Made by a program: the position numbers and the translations under genes. Of a stretch of 18,479 nucleotides of DNA, positions 1-6,448 are shown piece by piece. This stretch comes from Clostridia bacterium (lineage in GTDB: Bacteria > Bacillota > Clostridia > Oscillospirales > CAG-272), in the NCBI GenBank assembly GCA_017461825.1, contig JAFTXB010000275.1, positions 1-18,479 of the forward strand, in the 5' to 3' direction. The notes below the pieces were generated by a model. It was given only the letters and a program-made list of their open reading frames with translations, made no database searches and had not been told where the DNA came from. Position 1 is the stretch's first letter; every line of letters begins with the position of its first letter.

Positions 1-1
1 C

Positions 2-748
2 ACCGATGGGGATAACACTGCCAACGGAACCGCAGAAATTGCGGGCAACTATGATTCCGGCGTGCTGACAGCAAAAGGCTTCTCTGCTTCTTCGTATTAC
101 CATATGGGTGCAATTAGTAAAGTTGAGTGGACAGACTTTGTTACAGAGACAACAAAAGAGAACTATGTTAGTACTAAAGTATATCTTTATGAAGATGCCA
201 AAGCAGCCGATGGGGCAACTGCTGATAAAACTTGGGATAATAAAGTAAATGGTGAAGGAGCAGGGGATCAGACGGTACTTTATAAGTCCTTTACCAGAAG
301 TGGCAATAAGAAAAACATCAACATCTCCGCCCTCTCCATGCTCCCCACAGGTACGACCAACGTACAGTACAAGACAGATGCCAATGCAGGTTATTGCATC
401 CGTTTCTCGTCGGAATTGAATCTTGACAGTTTGAAGGGCATCAAGGACATTGGATTTTTTGTTGATATCGTTAATGGTACACAGACAACCGATGAAGGTG
501 GCTTCAAGCTGAGCGGTAACAAAACTGTTTATTCCAGTATCAAAGCACTGGATGGCGGCCAAGTTAAGGAGGTTACCCCCGAAGGTGTTGGACATTTGAT
601 TGTTGCAGGTATTTCGAATGTTCCTACAACGGGAACTATCACCTTTAAGGTCACTCCCTACGTTGAGTTTGAGGACGGCACCGTTGCTTACGGTACGCAA
701 TCCAACTTGGTCACTGTTACCGACGGCGGCGAGCCCGTTGTGTCGTAA
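2..748 (+). CDS. Secreted-type protein of unknown function, 3' part only
   Basis: The reading frame is open from the window edge, so the start lies upstream; 248 residues are visible. The GTG at 62 is an internal codon, because the frame runs through it without a stop. I do not recognise the N-terminal half of the visible part. The last ~110 residues (nt ~389-722) form a compact beta-rich module with an Arg-Phe near its start, an Ile-Gly-Phe, a Thr-Val-Tyr, and a closing Phe-x-Val-Thr-Pro-Tyr followed by Tyr-Gly. The same pattern closes the sialidase at 6445-8298. From general familiarity, such modules are common at the ends of secreted proteins of gut Clostridia, but I cannot give a family name. 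There is no membrane tail; the protein ends shortly after the module. It is followed 21 bases later by a small gene with a strong ribosome site, so the two are probably co-transcribed. Confidence 0.8.
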   Translation, partial: TDGDNTANGTAEIAGNYDSGVLTAKGFSASSYYHMGAISKVEWTDFVTETTKENYVSTKVYLYEDAKAADGATADKTWDNKVNGEGAGDQTVLYKSFTRSGNKKNINISALSMLPTGTTNVQYKTDANAGYCIRFSSELNLDSLKGIKDIGFFVDIVNGTQTTDEGGFKLSGNKTVYSSIKALDGGQVKEVTPEGVGHLIVAGISNVPTTGTITFKVTPYVEFEDGTVAYGTQSNLVTVTDGGEPVVS

Positions 749-769
749 GAGTAAAGGAGGTACATAAAC

Positions 770-904
770 ATGAAAACTTACACAACTCCTACATTTGAGC
801 TTGAGATCGTTGAGGATATGATCACCACCTCGGTTGGTGTCAGCAATGCAAACGATCTTGATATTAGTGGCTACACCTCTTGGAACGAGATTTTCAAGAG
901 CTGA
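770..904 (+). CDS. Small 44-residue protein with Ile-Thr-Thr-Ser motif
   Basis: A perfect AAAGGAGG (753-760) sits 9 bases before the ATG, one of the strongest ribosome sites in the window, which makes this short frame credible. The product starts MKTYTTPTFELEIVED, continues with Met-Ile-Thr-Thr-Ser around residues 17-21, then a polar Asn/Asp/Gly stretch, and ends with Ser-Trp-Asn-Glu-Ile-Phe-Lys-Ser. It has no signal peptide, membrane segment or Cys. Small proteins with a Lys-x-Tyr-x-x-Pro-x-x-Glu start and an (Asp/Glu)-x-Ile-Thr-Thr-Ser motif are, as I recall, frequent but uncharacterised in Clostridia. The shape (charged leader, small polar core) resembles a peptide precursor, but no modification enzyme is visible nearby. 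It lies directly downstream of the truncated secreted-type gene. Function unknown. Confidence 0.72.
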   Translation: MKTYTTPTFELEIVEDMITTSVGVSNANDLDISGYTSWNEIFKS

Positions 905-1161
905 TCTCCCCCAAAATTCCCCCTTCCTTTTGTTTCCCCCAAAGGGAAGGGGTGGGATGGCAAACGGGGCAAAACACGCTTTTCACAAATAGGGGTCACG
1001 CGCAAAAAAATCCCCTTTTTCCGGCCTGTTTTGCTCTCGCGTCTCGGATCACGGCGGACGGTAAACCTTTCCGCTTCGCGTCCCATTTTCCCCGCTTGCT
1101 TCGTTTGCCTTGCCCCAACGCAACCCCGCTTTGATTCTCTTTTTACAGAAAGGAAAAAACC
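905..1161. other. 257-base intergenic stretch without a convincing gene
   Basis: Between the small protein and the lipoprotein gene lies C- and T-rich sequence holding one clear hairpin (920-952). I see no good -35/-10 pair. Overlapping frames here, an 84-residue one on plus and the tail of a 170-residue one on minus, have no ribosome site and no recognisable protein features. Confidence 0.6.
920..952 (+). terminator. Hairpin after the small-protein gene, possible terminator
   Basis: CCCCTTCCTTT (920-930) pairs with AAAGGGAAGGGG (941-952), with one bulged G and a 10-base loop, starting 16 bases after the stop codon. No T-run follows on either strand, so it may stabilise the 3' end rather than terminate transcription. 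Confidence 0.4.
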
Positions 1162-2610
1162 ATGAAAAAACTGATTTCGGTCATTTTGCTTCTCACAATG
1201 CTTTTGACCGTACTCGCCGCTTGCGGCGAAGACGAAAAGCCTCCTGTGGATACCTCGGAGGATGAGGAAACCGAAACCCAAGAACCCAACTATCTCGATG
1301 ATCTGCCCACCCTTGATTATGGGGGACAGGAATTCAAAATGCTCATTTCGTCCCAGCACGAAACGTTTTATAACCAAGATCACGAAACCGGTGCCATCGT
1401 TGAAAACGCATGCTATCTGCGTAACATTGCCATTGAGGATCGCTATAACATAGCGCTCTTTTACACCGCAATGGACGGTAACGCCAGCGGAAAGGAGGCT
1501 TTTGCGGCTGCTGTTTTAAATTCGACGCAGTCCGCCGCAACCGATGCGTTCAACATTGTCATTGGTCAAAACTATTATTGCCTGCCTCTTGTCGCGTCAG
1601 GTGCTTATCACAATCTGCGCGAATCCGAGGTTATTGACTTTGAGGCAGAGTGGGCGCACAAGGCGATCAATAACAACGGAACCGTCAACGGCAAGCTTTA
1701 CGGTGCGTCGGGTGCTTTCGTTGTTTCCCAGCTCACTCACGCTTTGGCGATCTATTACAACAAGGACATTTGGGAAGATTACGGCTTTGCGGAGCAGTAC
1801 GACATCTATCAGATCGTTCGCGACGGTCAGTGGACGTGGGAGCTCTTCTTCCAGTTTGTTACCTCGTTTGACGGTGTGGATGTAAACGATCCAAATGCCG
1901 TATTCGGCTTTGAGAACTTTTATCATGCTCTGATCGGTCTCCATACCGGCATGGGCAACGATCCCATCACCAAAAACGACCAAGGCGAGTACACGGTTGA
2001 CAACTACTATAACGACCGCCTTGAAAGCATTTATTCGCGTATCCGTGAGCTGGTCAACGACCACGCCGCCGTTGCCGATAACGCAACCATTATGAAGGTT
2101 GCGGGCAGCTCGGAGAATATGATGGATCACCTTCTGTTCTGCATGAACTATCTGCACGGTCTTGTTGAGTCGCCCGCTTTCCAAAAGTCGGACAACCACG
2201 CACTGGGTGTTCTTCCCGCTCCCAAATACGATGAAAATCAAGAGGAATACTACACCCGTATCATGCGCGGCGACCTTTACTACATCCCCAAAAACGTAGA
2301 CCTTGAGGTTGCGAGCCTTTTGGTTGAGGCACTCAACTACGAGACCTACAAGATCGTTTATCCCGAATACTGGGGCAAGGTTATTGAGCTTCGCTCGCCC
2401 GATACCTCCGAGGATCAGGAAATGATCCGCCTTCTTTCGGCTACCGTACATTCCAGCTTTGCGGAATACTATACCGGAGATCTTTTGGCGATCCACCAGC
2501 AGGTTGCAATCGAGGCACAGAAAAATTCTGCCTCCATGTCCGGTTGGTGGGGAAGTAACGAAAAGGTTGTAAGAAGGTATCTGGAAAAGATGCTGGAAAC
2601 TTACGGCTGA
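1162..2610 (+). CDS. ABC-type solute-binding lipoprotein (divergent family 1)
   Basis: This is probably the substrate-binding component of an ABC sugar importer, anchored to the outer face of the membrane. It has a lipoprotein signal peptide with lipobox Leu-Ala-Ala-Cys, Cys21 being the lipidated residue, then an acidic Asp/Glu/Thr linker to about residue 43. The body shows solute-binding signatures: Gly-Lys-Leu-Tyr-Gly at 177-181, Tyr-Tyr-Asn-Lys-Asp-Ile-Trp at 198-204 and Trp-Thr-Trp-Glu-Leu-Phe at 224-229. The length of 482 residues fits divergent members of the extracellular sugar-binding family. The ribosome site AAAGG (1150-1154) precedes the ATG. No permease or ATPase genes are in the window, so it is an orphan here. 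Its position just before the glycan genes suggests an oligosaccharide ligand, but nothing in the sequence names it. Confidence 0.85.
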   Translation: MKKLISVILLLTMLLTVLAACGEDEKPPVDTSEDEETETQEPNYLDDLPTLDYGGQEFKMLISSQHETFYNQDHETGAIVENACYLRNIAIEDRYNIALFYTAMDGNASGKEAFAAAVLNSTQSAATDAFNIVIGQNYYCLPLVASGAYHNLRESEVIDFEAEWAHKAINNNGTVNGKLYGASGAFVVSQLTHALAIYYNKDIWEDYGFAEQYDIYQIVRDGQWTWELFFQFVTSFDGVDVNDPNAVFGFENFYHALIGLHTGMGNDPITKNDQGEYTVDNYYNDRLESIYSRIRELVNDHAAVADNATIMKVAGSSENMMDHLLFCMNYLHGLVESPAFQKSDNHALGVLPAPKYDENQEEYYTRIMRGDLYYIPKNVDLEVASLLVEALNYETYKIVYPEYWGKVIELRSPDTSEDQEMIRLLSATVHSSFAEYYTGDLLAIHQQVAIEAQKNSASMSGWWGSNEKVVRRYLEKMLETYG

Positions 2611-2665
2611 TCCCACACAATTTTATTTCGGTTCCAAAAAAATTTATATAAAGGAGAACAAAACA

Positions 2666-4201
2666 ATGAAAAAACTCTTAACCCTTCTGCTCGCTGCCAT
2701 CATGGTGCTCTCAACGCTCACCATTGGCATCACCGCCGCTGACGCGAACGCCCCCAAGGACTATGTTCCCGTTGACGCAGCAGACACCACCCGCTACAAT
2801 GCCGCTTCCAAATGGGACGGCACTGTGTACACCGTAACCGAGCTCTCCAAGGCTTACACCTTTGAGGGTGCAGGTACCAAGGAATCCCCTTGGCTCATCA
2901 AGAGTGCCGACGATCTCGCAAAGCTCTCGGCAAACGTTCGTTTCTCGAACGAGACCACCAACTACGAGGGCAAGTACTTCAAGCTGACCTGTGACATCAA
3001 CATGCAGCACAAAGAGTGGTGGGGCATCGGCGGATGCTTCATCGACGGCGTGAAGTGGGGCGCAGACGCGTCCAAGGCAAACCTCGAAATGTTTGCCGGC
3101 GTGTTCCTTGGCGACAGCCACGTGATCTACAACTTCAACCTCGCAGGCAAGTCTGCTGACGGCAAGTACATGTGCGCAAACGGCTTGTTCGGTTACGCAG
3201 GCAAGGGCGCTGAGATCCACGATCTCGGTATCGTAAACGGTGACATTTCCATGACCAACGCAAGCCGTATCGGCGCGCTCATCGGCGCATCCCGTTACGA
3301 CCTGACCGTAAAGAACTGCTTCAACCGCGCAAACCTCACCTTTGTTTATGAGGCAGGCGTAAAGTGCTCCGATAACAGAGCTCCCGAGGCACGTGTTGGC
3401 GGTCTCATGGGTGCTGTTATGAACGACAACACCACCGAGCGTAACATTGAAAACTGCTACAACAGCGGCAACGTCACCGTAACCCTTGCAGAGGGCATTG
3501 CCGAGTATGCCGTTGGCGGTATCGCAGGCTACCTCTCCGACGGTCTTGACAACATCTTTACCAATTGCGTTAACACCGGTACCATCACCGTAAACGCAAA
3601 CCACGGCGCGGCTCCCAACGGCGGCCGTATCACTTGTGTTGCTTCGCTTGTCGGTAACTTCCCCTGGAACGGTTTCTACAGCTTTATCGACTGCAAGGCA
3701 GGCGGTGCCATCGTTTACAACAACACCAATGCAGAGGCAAGCGGAATGAAGATCGCATCCTTTGTTGGATTCATTCCTTCGGCTACCGCGCTGACCTTCA
3801 AGGGCACCAACGAGTACTCTGTTGTGATCGATCCCGACGTTGCACTTGGCAACCACTCTACTGTTGCGGACGGCAAGGTAACCAAGGTTGACGCTATCAC
3901 TCTGACCTACAAGGACAACTACTTTATGGGTGAGGCTCCCGCAGAGGAAGAGACCACCACTCCCGAGCCCGAGACCACCACGGCAGAGCCCGAAACCACC
4001 ACGGCTCCCGAGGATGAGACCACCAAGAAGGCAGACGTTACTACCGCTCCCGAGGGTGACGAGACCACCGCAGCAGGCGGCTCCACCACCGAAAAGGAAG
4101 GATGCGGCTCTACCGTTTCCATGAGCGCACTGTTTGTACTGCTGCTCATCGGCGGCGTTGCTGCTATCTGCGCCAGAAAAGCAAAGAAAGAGAACGCATA
4201 A
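2666..4201 (+). CDS. Secreted GLUG-type surface protein with membrane tail
   Basis: An extracytoplasmic protein, probably displayed on the cell surface. A signal peptide covers residues 1-25. Residues 65-160 form a module beginning Gly-x-Gly-Thr-Lys-Glu-Ser-Pro and including Tyr-Phe-Lys-Leu-Thr-Cys-Asp-Ile. It is followed by repeated Gly-rich beta units of GLUG type (Gly-Leu-Phe-Gly-Tyr-Ala-Gly near 173, Val-Gly-Gly-Leu-Met-Gly near 244, Val-Gly-Gly-Ile-Ala-Gly-Tyr near 283), likely a right-handed beta-helix. A Thr/Glu/Pro linker spans about 424-476, then Gly-Cys-Gly-Ser at 479-482, a membrane helix at ~486-502 and a basic tail. GLUG repeats occur in adhesins and cell-surface proteins; no catalytic signature is seen. 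AAAGGAG lies 9 bases before the start. It probably binds a polymer or neighbouring cell-wall material, which is inference only. A sorting enzyme for the tail is not in the window. Confidence 0.82.
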   Translation: MKKLLTLLLAAIMVLSTLTIGITAADANAPKDYVPVDAADTTRYNAASKWDGTVYTVTELSKAYTFEGAGTKESPWLIKSADDLAKLSANVRFSNETTNYEGKYFKLTCDINMQHKEWWGIGGCFIDGVKWGADASKANLEMFAGVFLGDSHVIYNFNLAGKSADGKYMCANGLFGYAGKGAEIHDLGIVNGDISMTNASRIGALIGASRYDLTVKNCFNRANLTFVYEAGVKCSDNRAPEARVGGLMGAVMNDNTTERNIENCYNSGNVTVTLAEGIAEYAVGGIAGYLSDGLDNIFTNCVNTGTITVNANHGAAPNGGRITCVASLVGNFPWNGFYSFIDCKAGGAIVYNNTNAEASGMKIASFVGFIPSATALTFKGTNEYSVVIDPDVALGNHSTVADGKVTKVDAITLTYKDNYFMGEAPAEEETTTPEPETTTAEPETTTAPEDETTKKADVTTAPEGDETTAAGGSTTEKEGCGSTVSMSALFVLLLIGGVAAICARKAKKENA

Positions 4202-4216
4202 GCGTTAAAACATTCT

Positions 4217-4244
4217 CCACCCAACGCCCACGGGCGTTGGGTGG
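4217..4244 (+). terminator. Perfect GC-rich hairpin after the GLUG gene
   Basis: CCACCCAACGCCC (4217-4229) and its exact complement at 4232-4244 form a strong stem (12 bp with a 4-base loop) starting 15 bases after the stop codon. No T-run follows, so it is either a non-canonical terminator or a 3'-end stabiliser. Confidence 0.55.
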
Positions 4245-4251
4245 GGGCAAA

Positions 4252-4300
4252 CCCTGCAAGGAAAGCGTTTGAACACGTTTCAAGTGCTTTCCCTGCAAGG
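4252..4300 (+). repeat. Direct repeat pair enclosing a second hairpin upstream of nanA
   Basis: CCCTGCAAGG occurs at 4252-4261 and again at 4291-4300. Between them GGAAAGC (4260-4266) pairs with GCTTTCC (4286-4292) and TTGAA with TTCAA, joined by two G-T pairs, giving a 14-bp stem with a 5-base loop. A further TGCAAG/CTTGCA pair follows. The structure lies in the untranslated region before nanA, where it could act as an operator or an RNA control element. Confidence 0.5.
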
Positions 4301-4347
4301 CTTGAACCCGCTTGCAAAAAAATACGAACAAAGGAAGACTAAAAAAA

Positions 4348-5232
4348 ATGAGCAATATTGTAAAAGAATTGGGCGGTATCTATCCCGCGTTGTTAACTCC
4401 GTTTGCAAAGGACGGCGGCATCAACCGCAAGGCTTTGGAGGACTTGGTTGAATACAACATCCAAAAGGGTGTCACCGGCTTTTACGTTGGCGGCAGCACC
4501 GCAGAGGCATTTTTGCTGACCGAGGAGGAGAGAAATGAGGTCTATGAGATCGTTGCCGAAAAGAACGCAGGCAGAGTAAAGCTTTTGGCACACGTTGGCA
4601 GCATTTCCACCGATCAGGCGATCCGCTTTGCAAATCACGCAAAGGAACTGGGCTATGATGCGGTATCTGCGGTATGTCCGTTCTACTATGGCTATACCTT
4701 TGCCGAGATCAAAAAGTATTACAGCGATATTATCAACGCAAGCGAAATGCCCATGGTGATGTATTACATCCCCGGCACCTCCGGCGTGAAGTTCTCTACG
4801 GCACAGATCGCGGAGATCCTTGATAATGAAATGGTGATCGGTCTAAAGCACACCTCCAACGAATATTTTGCGCTGGAGCAGGTCAAGACCAAGTTCCAAA
4901 ACAAGGTGATCTTCAACGGCTTTGACGAGATGTTCCTTTGCGGACTTTCCATGGGCGCTGACGGCGGTATCGGAAGCACCTATAACTACATGGCAGAGAA
5001 GTTTATCAAGATCCACAAGCTGTTCAAGGAAAATAAAATGGCAGAAGCGCTTGAGGAACAGCGCGAGGCAAACCGCATTATTAAGATTTTGATCGAGGTT
5101 GGCGGCATGCAGATGAACAAGGAAGTGCTTTGCCAAATGGGCTTTGACTTCGGTGTAGCTCGCGCACCCTTTGCGCCGTTGAGCGAGGAAACGAAGGAAT
5201 ACATCCGCAGAGAAGTAACGAACAAGCTTTGA
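4348..5232 (+). CDS. nanA: N-acetylneuraminate lyase
   Basis: Cytoplasmic Schiff-base aldolase splitting N-acetylneuraminate (sialic acid) into N-acetylmannosamine and pyruvate, the first committed step of sialic acid catabolism. It is a full-length DapA-superfamily barrel of 294 residues, against about 297 for the E. coli enzyme. It carries Gly-Gly-Ser-Thr at 48-51 followed by Ala-Glu-Ala-Phe, Tyr139 in Tyr-Tyr-Ile-Pro, and the Schiff-base Lys167 in Gly-Leu-Lys-His-Thr-Ser. Asn-Gly-Phe-Asp-Glu and Gly-Ala-Asp-Gly-Gly-Ile-Gly-Ser-Thr-Tyr-Asn further on are typical of NanA rather than dihydrodipicolinate synthase. I chose the ATG at 4348 because AAAGGAAG lies at 4330-4337 and homology begins there; an in-frame ATG at 4312 would only add a Lys/Asn-rich extension. 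The sialidase genes follow, supporting the assignment. nanE and nanK are absent here. Confidence 0.93.
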   Translation: MSNIVKELGGIYPALLTPFAKDGGINRKALEDLVEYNIQKGVTGFYVGGSTAEAFLLTEEERNEVYEIVAEKNAGRVKLLAHVGSISTDQAIRFANHAKELGYDAVSAVCPFYYGYTFAEIKKYYSDIINASEMPMVMYYIPGTSGVKFSTAQIAEILDNEMVIGLKHTSNEYFALEQVKTKFQNKVIFNGFDEMFLCGLSMGADGGIGSTYNYMAEKFIKIHKLFKENKMAEALEEQREANRIIKILIEVGGMQMNKEVLCQMGFDFGVARAPFAPLSEETKEYIRREVTNKL

Positions 5233-5260
5233 TCTGACCCAAAACGGGAGGTTTATTTAC

Positions 5261-6448
5261 ATGGAATACTATCGCAGTGAGGAGATCACGTCCCTTGTCG
5301 TCGGCAATCCCGCGGCAGAGAAAAACAAATACAATTACCGCATCCCGGGCATTGCCGTCTCGAAAAAGGGAACTGTACTGGTTTACTGGGAGTGCCGCGA
5401 TTACGCGAAAAACCGCAAGGACAGCACGGGTAAAAACGGCGACGAGTGCAATATGGATCTGACCGTTCGTCGATCTACCGACGGAGGCAAGAGCTTTGGC
5501 GAACCGATCTACATCGCTTACGGAGAGGAGTTTTATCAAAACGGCTACGGCGAAACGCTGGATAATCCCGTTATGATCGTGGGTGACGACAACAGACTGC
5601 ATTTTCTGTTCTGCTGTGATGTTGGCAGAAATGGGCTTTTTTATACATACAGCGATGACGACGGCTTGACGTGGACGAAGCCCCGTGATATTACACAAGG
5701 CTTGCGCGGCGGCATTGCATGGGATATGCTGGCGCTGGGACCCGGACACGGTATTTGCTTACAGCACGGAGAGTATGCAGGACGCTTGATCGCATCGGCG
5801 TGGACGTGGTGCAAGAAGGATGCTTATCCCAATGGTAACGGAAGCACGTTCTGCATCGGATCCCGTAACACCACCGTTTACAGCGACGACAACGGCGAAA
5901 CGTGGCATATCGGTGAATACGCCTCCAAAAACCGCGACGAGACCTCGATCGTTGAGCTTTCGGATGGCTCGGTGATGATCAACTCACGCCATTATACCTT
6001 GCCCTATACAGATTCGGACCTTGTACCGTATCCCGAGGAGGAGGCGCGCCGCGTTGTGACTGTCAGTCCCAACGGCGTGGATAATTGGTCGGAGACCGTG
6101 TTTGACCCCGTGCTGATTGACCCTGCCTGTGCGGGCAACATCTGCGCGGTTGAGGTAGAGGGCTTGCCGCGGGCAATTCTGTTTGTCAACTGCGGACACA
6201 CATCAAAACGTTGGAATTTGACGGTTCGTTGCAGCTTTGACGACGGAAAAACATGGGTAAAGAGCGTAAAACTTCATCCGCAAGGCTGGTATTCCGATAT
6301 TGCCGTAGATAACCGAACAGGCAAGGTTTATGTGTTGCACGAAAATCCGCACGTAACCGAGTGGTTCCTTATGTGTCAGGAGCTGTTTACGTTCAGCTTT
6401 TATGATCTGTTTGCAAAGGAATACCTCGAAAAGGGAGAACAAGAATGA
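5261..6448 (+). CDS. GH33-type sialidase without signal peptide
   Basis: Predicted exo-alpha-sialidase removing terminal sialic acid. It is a six-bladed propeller of 395 residues with nothing added. Visible are the Tyr-Arg-Ile-Pro motif (Arg27), four Asp boxes (72-79, 131-138, 208-215, 325-332), the other two arginines of the carboxylate-binding triad (likely Arg243 in Asn-Ser-Arg and Arg323 in Thr-Val-Arg), Asp-Glu-Thr (226-228) before Val-Glu-Leu-Ser-Asp-Gly, and the likely nucleophile pair Tyr344 (Tyr-Ser-Asp-Ile) and a Glu; Glu361 also fits the family. There is no signal peptide, so it probably acts in the cytoplasm on imported sialosides. GGGAGG (5245-5250) precedes the start, 28 bases after nanA. 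Its stop overlaps the next start by ATGA, implying translational coupling. It resembles the sialidase at 8350 more than the one at 6445. A hydrolytic rather than trans-sialidase mechanism cannot be told from sequence. Confidence 0.87.
   Translation: MEYYRSEEITSLVVGNPAAEKNKYNYRIPGIAVSKKGTVLVYWECRDYAKNRKDSTGKNGDECNMDLTVRRSTDGGKSFGEPIYIAYGEEFYQNGYGETLDNPVMIVGDDNRLHFLFCCDVGRNGLFYTYSDDDGLTWTKPRDITQGLRGGIAWDMLALGPGHGICLQHGEYAGRLIASAWTWCKKDAYPNGNGSTFCIGSRNTTVYSDDNGETWHIGEYASKNRDETSIVELSDGSVMINSRHYTLPYTDSDLVPYPEEEARRVVTVSPNGVDNWSETVFDPVLIDPACAGNICAVEVEGLPRAILFVNCGHTSKRWNLTVRCSFDDGKTWVKSVKLHPQGWYSDIAVDNRTGKVYVLHENPHVTEWFLMCQELFTFSFYDLFAKEYLEKGEQE

Noticed and set aside
871..1383. Minus-strand 170-codon frame across an intergenic region
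   Set aside because: It overlaps the starts and ends of two well-supported plus-strand genes and shows no protein-like motif.
1597..2616. Minus-strand open frame of 339 codons
   Set aside because: Antisense to the lipoprotein gene with no ribosome site or domain.
2711..3856. Minus-strand open frame of 381 codons
   Set aside because: Antisense to the GLUG-type gene; Val/Cys/Ala-rich composition typical of the reverse of coding sequence, no domain.
3930..4124. Pro/Arg-rich plus-strand frame and ACC-rich repeats, first considered as a repeat array
   Set aside because: The repeats are the Thr/Glu/Pro linker codons of the surface protein; spacing is irregular, so it is not CRISPR or a satellite.
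4312..4347. Upstream ATG for nanA
   Set aside because: It falls in a hairpin-rich leader, has no ribosome site, and adds a Lys/Asn-rich stretch absent from the family.
5081..5749. Minus-strand 222-codon frame
   Set aside because: Opposite nanA and the first sialidase, both with intact family motifs.
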